Positions 9,778-17,038 of a DNA stretch of 64,000 bases are shown one piece after another. Within the stretch, counting starts at the first letter, position 1. Each line of letters starts with the position of its first letter. The DNA is from Clostridia bacterium (GTDB taxonomy: Bacteria; Bacillota; Clostridia; Oscillospirales; CAG-272). Both the position numbers and the translations under genes were made by a program. Location: contig JAGARU010000111.1 in the NCBI GenBank assembly GCA_017622085.1, positions 45,808 to 109,807 on the forward strand, in the 5' to 3' direction. The notes under the pieces are model-generated. The model saw only the letters and a list, made by a program, of their open reading frames with translations. It had not been told where the DNA came from and ran no database searches.

Positions 9778-9813
9778 CGGGGGATCTTTCTTTGCAAAAG
9801 GAAAGGTCCCCCG
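9778..9813. repeat. Hairpin after tpiA
   Basis: A 13-bp inverted repeat (CGGGGGATCTTTC / GAAAGGTCCCCCG, one wobble) with loop TTTGCAAAAG. No T-run follows on the plus strand; the sequence is T-rich only on the minus side. It may still end tpiA transcripts or protect their 3' end, but it is not a textbook terminator. Confidence 0.5.
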
Positions 9814-9910
9814 TACCCTCTTAAAGAAAGAAAATGGGGGAGAGAAGGACGGTCACTCCGTAATTTTTGCTCCAAGTGGGGAATTGATCGTAAATATTTC
9901 TAAAAAGTTC

Positions 9911-9939
9911 TTGAAAAACTGAAATGGATGCTTTATAAT
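9911..9939 (+). promoter_or_regulatory. Promoter for ireB
   Basis: TTGAAA, 17 nt, TATAAT; near-perfect sigma-A promoter about 40 nt before the ireB start. Confidence 0.88.
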
Positions 9940-9978
9940 AAAATTAAAGTGAGCAAAATATAGGAAAGGGCGGCAGAA

Positions 9979-10227
9979 ATGACACAGAAAAACGAAAATA
10001 CCATAACCTTTACCGTGGATCAGGAAGCAGAGATCCGCGACGTAGTGACCAAGGTATATCAGGCCTTGAGTGAAAAGGGCTACAACCCTCTGAACCAGCT
10101 GGTCGGTTATATTTTGACGGAAGATCCCACCTACATTACCAACCATAGCAATGCCCGCGCCCTTATCCGTAAAATTGATCGGGATGCGCTTTTAAACGCA
10201 TTGCTCCGCCATTATCTTGGTGTTTGA
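9979..10227 (+). CDS. ireB: IreB family regulatory phosphoprotein (UPF0297/DUF965)
   Basis: 82 aa. Matches the family along its whole length: [19 protein letters not shown], then [20 protein letters not shown], then [15 protein letters not shown]. In Enterococcus faecalis IreB is a substrate of the Ser/Thr kinase IreK and limits cephalosporin resistance; N-terminal threonines, as seen here, are the phosphorylation region. In many Firmicutes it neighbours ruvX and a DUF1292 gene, but here it is followed by ribF. It has its own promoter and terminator, so it is a single-gene unit. Confidence 0.93.
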   Translation: MTQKNENTITFTVDQEAEIRDVVTKVYQALSEKGYNPLNQLVGYILTEDPTYITNHSNARALIRKIDRDALLNALLRHYLGV

Positions 10228-10233
10228 CCTTTC

Positions 10234-10260
10234 AGGGATTGCGCAGGCAATCCCTTTTTT
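10234..10260 (+). terminator. Intrinsic terminator after ireB
   Basis: Perfect 9-bp stem AGGGATTGC/GCAATCCCT with GCAG loop, followed by five T. Confidence 0.93.
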
Positions 10261-10284
10261 ATCTCTTTTTAATGAGGAGCCTTC

Positions 10285-11220
10285 ATGGAATTTTTTGATC
10301 TGATTGCAAATACACAAATTGCCCCGCCGAGCGAGCGCCCGGTTATTGCACTGGGCAATTTTGACGGCGTCCACGTAGGACACCAAAAGCTCTTGTATGA
10401 GACCGTGCGGCTTTCCTTCCGCTATAAGGCGCGCCCCACCGTATGGACCTTCCGCAAAACACCCCGCGCCGTTCTCAGCGGAACACCCGTTCCGGAGCTG
10501 TGCACGCTGTCCGAGCGCATGGAGCAGTTCCGTCGGTGCGGCATTACCTGCGCCGTCCTTGAGGACTTTGAGGCGATCCGTGCCATGACTCCGGAGGAGT
10601 TTGTGGATACGGTTCTGATCAAGCAGCTTTCCTGCGCCGCCGTGGTCTGCGGCTTCAATTACCGCTTTGGCAAAAACGGGGCAGGGGACGTTACCCGCCT
10701 GCGGGAGCTCCTGGATGCCCATAACGTTCCGCTTACGGTAATCGACCCCGTAGAGGTAGATGGCACGGTGGTAAGCTCCACTCATATCCGCAATCTGATC
10801 GCCGCCGGCGAGACGGAGGAGGCCCAAAAGTTCTTGGGCTATGCCTACTTTATGGATGGCATCGTGCGCCACGGTAAGCATCTGGGCACGGATCTGGGCT
10901 ACCCCACGGTCAATCTGGCTCTGGATCCCGGCCGCGCTTGCCCCAAGGGTGGCATTTATTGCACCTCTGTTGATATTGGTGAGGACGTGTACGTGGGCGT
11001 TACCAACATCGGCTCCCGCCCTACCGTCAACGACGACGGAGAGGATATCACGGTGGAGACCCATATTGTGGGCACGGATGAGCTGCTCTACGGCCGCCGC
11101 ATCCGTGTAAACTTCTACCGCCGCTTGCGGGATGAAAAGAAGTTCAGTTCCTTAGAGGAGCTGAAAGCTGCCATTGAGACGGACAAAAAGTCCGCAGAAG
11201 AGTACTTTTGCTTCCTGTAA
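10285..11220 (+). CDS. ribF: Bifunctional riboflavin kinase / FAD synthetase
   Basis: Phosphorylates riboflavin to FMN and adenylates FMN to FAD. 311 aa, the usual length. N-terminal nucleotidyltransferase domain (residues ~20-180) with ALGNFDGVHVGHQKLL and the VSSTHIRNLI block; C-terminal riboflavin kinase domain (~185-311) with GYPTVNL, TNIGSRPTV and VETHI. ATG 10285 has GAGGAG upstream. The next gene begins two bases after its stop. Confidence 0.97.
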   Translation: MEFFDLIANTQIAPPSERPVIALGNFDGVHVGHQKLLYETVRLSFRYKARPTVWTFRKTPRAVLSGTPVPELCTLSERMEQFRRCGITCAVLEDFEAIRAMTPEEFVDTVLIKQLSCAAVVCGFNYRFGKNGAGDVTRLRELLDAHNVPLTVIDPVEVDGTVVSSTHIRNLIAAGETEEAQKFLGYAYFMDGIVRHGKHLGTDLGYPTVNLALDPGRACPKGGIYCTSVDIGEDVYVGVTNIGSRPTVNDDGEDITVETHIVGTDELLYGRRIRVNFYRRLRDEKKFSSLEELKAAIETDKKSAEEYFCFL

Positions 11221-11222
11221 CT

Positions 11223-12521
11223 ATGAAAAAAACGATCTTCAAAACGTTTTTTGCCCTATGCCTGTGCATCCTGTGTGTGATCGGTACGTGTGTGTCCACC
11301 TTCGCCGCCGAATTTGAAAAGCCGGAGAATATCAAGGCCTGTGTGGTCTACAATCCGGACAATCAAGTGACGGTTTACGAGTCCTGGGCCAATGTGCGTG
11401 TGTCGCCCGGCCCCACAGCCAAGCTGATGACTGCCATTCTGGCGGCGGAGCTGCTATCCTCCCGCATGGAGGATACGGTTCTGGTCAGCGCGGCCATGGT
11501 GTCCAACGTAACGGGCAATACCATTGGCTTGAAGATGGGCGAGCACGTCAGAATACGGGATATGCTGTACGCCATGTTGCTGACCGGCGCCAATGACGCC
11601 GCGCAGGTGCTGGCCATTACCGCCTGTGGCTCCTTGGATGCGTTCGTTGCTAAAATGAACGCCCGTGCTGCCGAGCTTGGAGCGGAATCCACCAAGTACG
11701 AGACCTTGACCGGCCTCGATCTGGGTGCGGCCAAGACCACCGTGACCGATACCGTAACGATCGCCCTCCACGCCTATTCCATTCCCGCCTTGGCGGAGAT
11801 TTTTGAGTGTGCCTCCTATACCATGCCGGCGACCGATCGGGCGGATGCACGTGAGCTGACCACCCGCAACCGCTTTGCCACCCCGGGGGACAGCTATTAT
11901 TACGACGGAGCGAAAAGCTTCAGCTTCGGCTCCACCACCCCCTCCGGTTATTGCATGGTGGTGCTGGCACGACGGGCGTCGCTCTCCTATCTTTGCGTGG
12001 TTCTGGGTGCAGAATCTGCTGCCGATCTGTACCGCGCCGGCGATAAGCTTTTAAATTATGCGTTTGCCGAATATAAATATAAGACCATCCTATCCCCTTT
12101 GGATGTGGTAGCAGAGCTACCGGTAAAAAACGCCCAAAGCGGCCAAGTTACGGTATCTCCGGCCACTTCGGTGTCCGTTTATGCCCAAATTGAGGAGGAA
12201 GTGGCCTCCCGCATGACCCTGGACGTACATTTGACCGACGAGACTCTGTATGCCCCCTTGGACGAGGGAACTCCCGTTGGTTATGCAGATGTCTATTTTG
12301 ACGGTGCCTGCATTGCCCGTGTGGATTTGGTCACCGCCTATCCCATGGCGCAGAGCCAATGGTTGTACTTCTGGTTCACCGTGCGTCAGGTTCTTATGAC
12401 CCGAGGAACGTTGGCCGTTTTGATTCTGGCGGCCGTGGCGGCCGGCATGGGTTTTCTTCTTGCCCTCCGTTACCGACATCGCCACATCCCCCATGACGAT
12501 GCGGACTTGGATGCAAAATAA
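11223..12521 (+). CDS. Peptidase S11 (D-Ala-D-Ala carboxypeptidase)-like protein, catalytic motifs lost
   Basis: 432 aa. Signal peptide at residues 1-28 (KTFFALCLCILCVIGTCVSTFAAE), S11-like domain ~35-260, a C-terminal PBP5-like region and a membrane anchor at ~398-422 followed by basic residues. The overall layout is that of DacA-type PBPs, but all three active-site motifs are altered: SxxK reads P64-T-A-K67 with proline in place of the nucleophilic serine; SxN reads G122-A-N124; KTG reads K231-S-F. Codons were checked in the DNA (P64 is ccc). It is probably a non-hydrolysing cell-wall-binding or regulatory pseudoenzyme; another active-site arrangement is possible. The ATG lies two bases after ribF with no clear ribosome-binding site, implying translational coupling. 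Confidence 0.82.
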   Translation: MKKTIFKTFFALCLCILCVIGTCVSTFAAEFEKPENIKACVVYNPDNQVTVYESWANVRVSPGPTAKLMTAILAAELLSSRMEDTVLVSAAMVSNVTGNTIGLKMGEHVRIRDMLYAMLLTGANDAAQVLAITACGSLDAFVAKMNARAAELGAESTKYETLTGLDLGAAKTTVTDTVTIALHAYSIPALAEIFECASYTMPATDRADARELTTRNRFATPGDSYYYDGAKSFSFGSTTPSGYCMVVLARRASLSYLCVVLGAESAADLYRAGDKLLNYAFAEYKYKTILSPLDVVAELPVKNAQSGQVTVSPATSVSVYAQIEEEVASRMTLDVHLTDETLYAPLDEGTPVGYADVYFDGACIARVDLVTAYPMAQSQWLYFWFTVRQVLMTRGTLAVLILAAVAAGMGFLLALRYRHRHIPHDDADLDAK

Positions 12522-12522
12522 A

Positions 12523-12559
12523 AAGCAGATCGACCCTATGGGATCGGTCTGCTTTTTTT
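12523..12559 (+). terminator. Bidirectional terminator
   Basis: Stem AAGCAGATCGACCC / GGATCGGTCTGCTT (one mismatch, one wobble) with TATG loop and T-run on the plus strand; A-run on the 5' side gives T on the minus strand. Lies between the convergent S11-like and AbrB genes. Confidence 0.88.
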
Positions 12560-12592
12560 GTTCGGTTCTAATTTGCGCTGGGGGGAATAGAA

Positions 12593-12841
12593 TTAAATAT
12601 CCTTTTCCTTCAGTTGCTTAAGGCAATCCTCGCAAATGCGCTTGTCGCAGAAAAACTTGATGTTGTCCGCATTTCCGCAGAAAATACAAGCGGGTTGATA
12701 TTTCTTGAGAATGATCTTTTCGTCATCTACGAAGATCTCCAAGGTATCCTTGGGGCTAAGATCCATGCTGTTGCGAAGCTCAATGGGAAGCACAATTCTT
12801 CCGAGCTCATCGATTTTACGAACGATTCCGGTGGACTTCAT
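12593..12841 (-). CDS. AbrB/SpoVT-family transcriptional regulator with C-terminal Cys motif
   Basis: 82 aa. Residues 1-48 are a swapped-hairpin AbrB DNA-binding domain almost identical in pattern to Bacillus AbrB (STGIVRKIDELGRIVLPIEL). Instead of the Bacillus multimerisation domain, residues 50-82 carry C52-x2-C55, C65 and C70-x2-C73, which look like a small zinc-binding knuckle. AbrB proteins repress transition-state and sporulation genes. AGGAGG precedes the ATG, and an excellent minus-strand promoter lies upstream. The divergent neighbours are spmAB. Confidence 0.92.
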   Translation of the reverse strand: MKSTGIVRKIDELGRIVLPIELRNSMDLSPKDTLEIFVDDEKIILKKYQPACIFCGNADNIKFFCDKRICEDCLKQLKEKDI

Positions 12842-12887
12842 GAAAAATTACCTCCTATGTATGGTTAAATTTAGGATTTGTAAGAGT

Positions 12888-12916
12888 ATCTTACCATAGA
12901 AGGAAATATTTGTCAA
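12888..12916 (-). promoter_or_regulatory. Promoter for the AbrB-type gene
   Basis: On the minus strand: TTGACA, 17 nt, TAAGAT, about 47 nt before the start codon. The flanking sequence is AT-rich, as AbrB targets often are, so autoregulation is possible. Confidence 0.88.
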
Positions 12917-13023
12917 CAATATTTTCCAAAATGTCTCCTATTTTTTTACAATTATGGGTTAGAAATGGAAATTTTTGGCGAAAAGCAACAGAAAAAGGAA
13001 ATAAATGGAAATTGGAGAGAGCT

Positions 13024-13608
13024 ATGCTGGGGAAATGCTTTTCCGTGCTCACCCTGTCTTCCTTGGTGTATGCCTGCTTCCACGGTACGCTGGGGCAAAT
13101 AACGGGCGCGCTGTTTGACGGCGCCTCCCGCGCTACGGAAACGGTGCTTTCCTTGGTAGGTGTAACCGCTCTTTGGTCGGGGCTTTTAGAGGTATTTGTG
13201 CAAATGGGTGCCATTTCGGCGCTTTCACGCCTGCTGGCACCCCTGTTGCGCTTGGCCTTTCCCGACACCTTTCCACACGGGGCAGGGGCGGAGGAGATCA
13301 CCGCCTGCGTCAGCGCCAATCTGTTGGGCGTGTCCAACGCGGCCACTCCCTTCGCTCTCCGCGCTATGGAAAAAATGGGAGCCACCTGCCACCCGCGGGA
13401 TACTGCAAGCCGGGATATGATCACCTTGGTTCTTCTGTCCTCCTCCGGTGTCAGCCTGTTTCCTACCACCGTGGTAGCTTTGCGCCAGACGGCAGGCTCC
13501 CAAAATCCGGCGGAAATCCTTTTGCCGGTGTGGATCGTATCTCTTCTCGGCGCTGTGCTCGGTGTGACCGTCAGCCGATTGTTGGGGGGAGGAAAGCACC
13601 ATGGATAG
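13024..13608 (+). CDS. spmA: Spore maturation protein A
   Basis: 194 aa integral membrane protein with nucleoside-recognition (Gate) domain character. Typical SpmA blocks are GLLEVFVQMGAISALSRLL, FPHGAGAEEITACVSANLLG and NAATPFALRAME. In Bacillus, SpmA and SpmB are needed for proper spore-core dehydration. The in-frame extension to 12910 is rejected: it is low-complexity, lies over the AbrB promoter, and ATG 13024 has GGAGAGA upstream. Overlaps spmB by 8 bp. Confidence 0.94.
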   Translation: MLGKCFSVLTLSSLVYACFHGTLGQITGALFDGASRATETVLSLVGVTALWSGLLEVFVQMGAISALSRLLAPLLRLAFPDTFPHGAGAEEITACVSANLLGVSNAATPFALRAMEKMGATCHPRDTASRDMITLVLLSSSGVSLFPTTVVALRQTAGSQNPAEILLPVWIVSLLGAVLGVTVSRLLGGGKHHG

Positions 13609-14122
13609 CGTTGCGAGTCTCGTCGTTCCGATCCTCCTGACCTTTGCCAGTCTCGCGCTCTTACACCCAAACCGAGATCGGTTTTCCCATTTTCTTTCCG
13701 GTGCCCGCGAGGGGGCGCGTAGCTGTCTCCGCCTCTTTCCCTCCTTGCTTTCGCTGATCTGCGCTCTGACGGTCTTTTCCGCCTCCGGTCTGGCGGATGC
13801 CATTGCTTCTCTCCTTGCTCCCCTGTTCGGCCGTGTTGGCATCCCGCCGGAGATCGTTACCCTGATCCTCGTGCGCCCCATGACCGGCTCGGGAGCTTTG
13901 GCCGCCTATGCGGATCTGGTGGAGCGATGCGGGCCGGATTCCTTTGCCGGTCTGTGCGCTTCGGTTATCATGGGCTCCTCCGACACTCTCATCTATATCG
14001 CAGCTGTGTACTTTTCTGCTGCCGAGGTGAAAAAGACCCGCTATACCTTGCCCGTCGGCCTTGGAGTATCTGCCTTCAGCGTTCTCCTTTCCTGTGCGCT
14101 TTGCCGCATCTTTTTTGAATAA
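13601..14122 (+). CDS. spmB: Spore maturation protein B
   Basis: 173 aa membrane protein partnering SpmA in spore-core dehydration. The family motif RPMTGSGALAAYADLVERCGPDSFAGLCASVIMGSSDT (positions ~95-135) is intact, with GSSDTLIYIAAVYF following. Overlap with spmA shows one operon. Presence of the pair indicates an endospore-forming lineage. Confidence 0.95.
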   Translation: MDSVASLVVPILLTFASLALLHPNRDRFSHFLSGAREGARSCLRLFPSLLSLICALTVFSASGLADAIASLLAPLFGRVGIPPEIVTLILVRPMTGSGALAAYADLVERCGPDSFAGLCASVIMGSSDTLIYIAAVYFSAAEVKKTRYTLPVGLGVSAFSVLLSCALCRIFFE

Positions 14123-14177
14123 GGCGACTATCTTCGGTCAACAATTTACCGTACAAGCATAGGAGCAGGAGGCTGTC

Positions 14178-14438
14178 ATGGTAAAGGGATGTCAGAAAAA
14201 GATCATTCAAATTAAGGAAACGGGGAATGCCCTGTTCACAGAGGCTTATTTTGTCCTCAGCGACGCGGCGGATACCCGTCGGGAGACGGACATCGTGGCC
14301 GAGGCCACCAAGCTGATCGCCGACGAGACGGTAAGCAATAAGGAAACCGTCCGCTTGGGCTGGGCGGCAACGCTGGGATTTTTAGCCGGAATCATCGTCA
14401 GCGCCCTCTGTCTTACGGTGTACTTGTGGCTTTCGTAG
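14178..14438 (+). CDS. Small single-pass membrane protein, unrecognised
   Basis: 86 aa. The N-terminal ~60 residues are soluble and charged (KIIQIKETGNALFTEAYFVL, then RRETDIVAEATKLIADE) and residues ~62-84 are one hydrophobic helix ending near the C-terminus (tail-anchored topology). GGAGCAGGAGG precedes the ATG. It follows spmB by 55 nt with no terminator, so it may be co-expressed with spmAB; a sporulation link is inference only. Confidence 0.75.
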   Translation: MVKGCQKKIIQIKETGNALFTEAYFVLSDAADTRRETDIVAEATKLIADETVSNKETVRLGWAATLGFLAGIIVSALCLTVYLWLS

Positions 14439-14447
14439 CGATCCCAC

Positions 14448-14476
14448 TTGACGGAACGGAGTTTTTCGTGTATAAT
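14448..14476 (+). promoter_or_regulatory. Strong promoter upstream of the RNase J leader RNA
   Basis: TTGACG, 17 nt, TATAAT. Transcription should begin near 14483, about 280 nt before the rnj start codon. Confidence 0.9.
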
Positions 14477-14482
14477 TAAAAT

Positions 14483-14664
14483 GACATACATTTTGATCGC
14501 AGACCAAGCCACCGTGCGACCTCGCGCCCTACCCGTATTACGGCCGTTTGAAACTTTGCTTTCACGAATACGGAAGGCTCACCTTTTCCCGCGGTGCAGG
14601 TTTCCTTTGATGTATTCCCGGATGCATCCATGGGCTCTGCCGTCCTGTAGAGACGGCTTTTTTT
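14483..14664 (+). ncRNA. Candidate structured RNA (~180 nt), 6S-like architecture, upstream of RNase J
   Basis: Bounded by a near-consensus promoter and a strong terminator, with no convincing reading frame. A rod-like fold can be drawn: ATACAT (14485-14490) with ATGTAT (~14610-14615), CACCG (~14511) with CGGTG (~14592), and CCGTATT (~14533) with AATACGG (~14567), leaving large internal bulges. Length and bulged-rod shape resemble 6S RNA, but I recognise no diagnostic 6S sequence. It could instead be a cis-acting leader by which RNase J controls its own mRNA. Family assignment is open. Confidence 0.55.
14639..14664 (+). terminator. Intrinsic terminator of the leader/ncRNA
   Basis: GCCGTC/GACGGC stem with CTGTAGA loop and seven T. 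It ends the transcript about 100 nt before rnj. Two further hairpins follow: GGCGCAGG/CCTGCGCC at ~14691-14715, and TGCCGCC/GGCGGCA at 14730-14746 directly against the rnj ribosome-binding site. Confidence 0.9.
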
Positions 14665-14765
14665 CCGTGCCCAAAATCCGAACATAAACCGGCGCAGGCC
14701 AAGATGCCCTGCGCCTACGAAACATATACTGCCGCCTGTGGCGGCAAGGAGAAGAAAGAAGAACT

Positions 14766-16460
14766 ATGGCAAGACAAAGAAAATACGGCACCCGTGTGCC
14801 GAAGGGAGGCAAGCTGAAGGTTATTTCCCTGGGCGGCCTTCACGAGATCGGTAAGAACATTACCGTGCTCGAGTACGGAGAGGACATTGTAATTGTAGAC
14901 TGCGGCCTCGCATTCCCCGATGAGGATATGCTTGGCATCGACTTGGTGATTCCCGACGTCAGCTACCTTGAGAAGAATGCGGACAAGATTCGCGGCATTT
15001 TCCTGACCCACGGTCACGAGGACCATATCGGCGCGATCCCCTACGTGCTTCGCACCATCAATCCGCCCATCTACGGCACTCGCCTGACGCTGGGTATTTT
15101 GGAAAACAAGCTGGAGGAGGCCGGTCTCCTGCGCAGCGCGCATCTTCACACCGTGCAGGTGGGAGACGTAATCAAGGCCGGCACCATGAGCGTGGAATTC
15201 ATCCGCGCCAATCATTCCATTGCCGACGCCTGCTGTCTGGCAATCAAAACGCCCCTTGGTTACGTGTTCCACACGGGCGACTTCAAGCTGGACGTTTCGC
15301 CCATTGACGGCGAGATGATGGACCTGGCCCGCATCGGCCAGATCGGCAAGGAGGGCGTGCTCCTGCTTTTGGCCGAGTCCACCAACGTTGAGCGAGACGG
15401 ATTTACCCCCTCGGAGCGAAAGGTTGGCTCCTCTCTTGAGCAGATTTTCATGTCCAATACGGATAAGCGCATTATTATCGCCACCTTCTCGTCCAACGTG
15501 CACCGTGTACAGCAGATCATCAATGCCAGCGTAAAGTACGGACGTAAGGTTGCCATCACCGGCCGCAGTATGCTGAACGTGGTTGGTGCCGCCACCCGTC
15601 TCGGTTATATGAACGTGCCGGAGGGCTTGATCATTGATATCAACGAGATCAGCCGCTACAACCCGGAACAGCTTACCATCGTTACCACCGGTAGCCAGGG
15701 CGAGACCATGTCGGCTCTGTACCGCATGGCCTTCTCCGACCACAAAAAGGTTCAGCTTTCCGGCAAGGATCTGGTTATTTTAAGCTCCAACGCCATCCCC
15801 GGCAACGAGGTGCTGGTGGGCAAGGTCGTCAACGAAATGTATAAGCGCGGAGTGAACGTGTACCACGAGCCCTCCATCGTTCACGTGTCCGGCCACGCCT
15901 GCAAGGAGGAGCTCAAGCTGATGCACGCTCTCACCAAGCCCAAGTACTTTATGCCCGTCCACGGCGAATACCGCCATCTGATGCAGCATAAGGAACTGGC
16001 AGAGTTTATGGGCATGCCCTCCTCTCACATTTTCGTGTCCGATATTGGTAAGGTGCTGGAGATTGACGGCAAGAGTGCCAAGTTTAACGGAACCGTGCCC
16101 TCCGGCAAGATTCTGGTAGACGGCTTTGGCGTGGGCGACGTTGGAAACATCGTGCTCCGCGACCGCCGCCATCTGGGTCAGGACGGCCTTATGGTGATCG
16201 TGGCTACCGTTAACACGGACGAGCGCGAGATCATCTCCGGACCCGATATCATCTCCCGCGGATTTGTGTACGTGCGCGAGTCCGAGGCGCTGATGGAGGA
16301 GCTTCGCGCCATTGCCACCAAGGCGCTGACCGACTGCCTCAATAAGAACGTCACCGAGTGGAACGAAATGAAGACCACCGTAAAGGATAAGCTTTCCAAG
16401 CATATCTACACCAAAACCAAGCGTAGCCCCATGATCCTTCCCGTGATCATGAACGTGTAA
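14766..16460 (+). CDS. rnj: Ribonuclease J
   Basis: 564 aa beta-CASP metallo-beta-lactamase RNase with 5'-to-3' exonuclease and endonuclease activity; a core mRNA-decay enzyme of Firmicutes. The metal-binding motif HGHEDHIGAIP lies near residue 80; the beta-CASP region follows (GFTPSERKVGSSLEQIF, TTGSQGETMSALYRM), and VHVSGHACKEELKLMHA and PVHGEYRHLM are the C-terminal metal-binding histidine blocks. GGAGAAGAAAGAAG precedes the ATG, adjacent to a stable hairpin that could affect ribosome access. Confidence 0.96.
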   Translation: MARQRKYGTRVPKGGKLKVISLGGLHEIGKNITVLEYGEDIVIVDCGLAFPDEDMLGIDLVIPDVSYLEKNADKIRGIFLTHGHEDHIGAIPYVLRTINPPIYGTRLTLGILENKLEEAGLLRSAHLHTVQVGDVIKAGTMSVEFIRANHSIADACCLAIKTPLGYVFHTGDFKLDVSPIDGEMMDLARIGQIGKEGVLLLLAESTNVERDGFTPSERKVGSSLEQIFMSNTDKRIIIATFSSNVHRVQQIINASVKYGRKVAITGRSMLNVVGAATRLGYMNVPEGLIIDINEISRYNPEQLTIVTTGSQGETMSALYRMAFSDHKKVQLSGKDLVILSSNAIPGNEVLVGKVVNEMYKRGVNVYHEPSIVHVSGHACKEELKLMHALTKPKYFMPVHGEYRHLMQHKELAEFMGMPSSHIFVSDIGKVLEIDGKSAKFNGTVPSGKILVDGFGVGDVGNIVLRDRRHLGQDGLMVIVATVNTDEREIISGPDIISRGFVYVRESEALMEELRAIATKALTDCLNKNVTEWNEMKTTVKDKLSKHIYTKTKRSPMILPVIMNV

Positions 16461-16465
16461 AAAAA

Positions 16466-16508
16466 GAAAGTCATTGCAGGCCCTTTGGCGGCTTTGCAAT
16501 GACTTTTT
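16466..16508 (+). terminator. Intrinsic terminator after rnj
   Basis: 12-bp stem AAAGTCATTGCA/TGCAATGACTTT around a 16-nt loop, followed by T-run; the A-rich 5' side makes it bidirectional for the convergent HD gene. Confidence 0.9.
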
Positions 16509-16517
16509 TGCGCTTCG

Positions 16518-16967
16518 TCAGCGGAGAAAGGCCTTGAGCCCCAATAGCTCTCCAAAGGTAGCAATTTTGTCGGCCACGCACACAATAATCCCCTCACGGC
16601 TCCTCGGCGGTCGGGGTGTGATGGGGAACATATGGTGGCGGATCACGTCCTCTTCTACGGGGGATAATGTAAAATCCGCCGCTGCATTGGCGTGGGCCGT
16701 TTGGGCGTGGGAGCGCAGGTGGTTCTTTTTTCTCTCCGCCCGCCGGTCGTAAAGATAGTAGTCGTGCAACAAAGCGCCGCGCACCATATCCCGTCGCCTT
16801 GCCGGTATGGACAGCCATCGGCACAAGCGCAGGCTGACGGCGGCTACGTTCAGGGAATGCCGATAGCGGCAGGTCCGTCCGTGGTGCACCAACTCCTTTC
16901 CCCTCAGCATACCGGGACTTGACAAAATGTCCTGCCCGTAAATCAGAATTTCCTCCGGAATTTTCAT
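16518..16967 (-). CDS. HD-domain protein (putative phosphohydrolase)
   Basis: 149 aa. HD-superfamily pattern: conserved His in YRHSLNVAAVSL, the HD pair in GALLHDYYLYD, then IRHHMFP and VADKI. Members cleave phosphomonoesters or cyclic nucleotides; substrate unknown here. ATG 16967 is preferred over 16988 because GGAGG sits seven nt before it. A possible weak promoter (CTGAAA, 17 nt, TACTAT on the minus strand) lies at 16994-17022. Single-gene unit. Confidence 0.82.
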   Translation of the reverse strand: MKIPEEILIYGQDILSSPGMLRGKELVHHGRTCRYRHSLNVAAVSLRLCRWLSIPARRRDMVRGALLHDYYLYDRRAERKKNHLRSHAQTAHANAAADFTLSPVEEDVIRHHMFPITPRPPRSREGIIVCVADKIATFGELLGLKAFLR

Positions 16968-17038
16968 AAAAAAGCCTCCGCTGTTCATTTACCATAGTAT
17001 GAACCGCGGAGGCGATTTTCAGTTGTGAAAAATAATTT

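Noticed and set aside
9778..9813. Textbook terminator after tpiA
   Set aside because: The stem is strong but no T-run follows on the plus strand; kept only as a hairpin.
14448..14687. 79-codon frame upstream of RNase J
   Set aside because: It starts on the TTGACG promoter box and crosses a strong terminator; the region is better read as leader or non-coding RNA.
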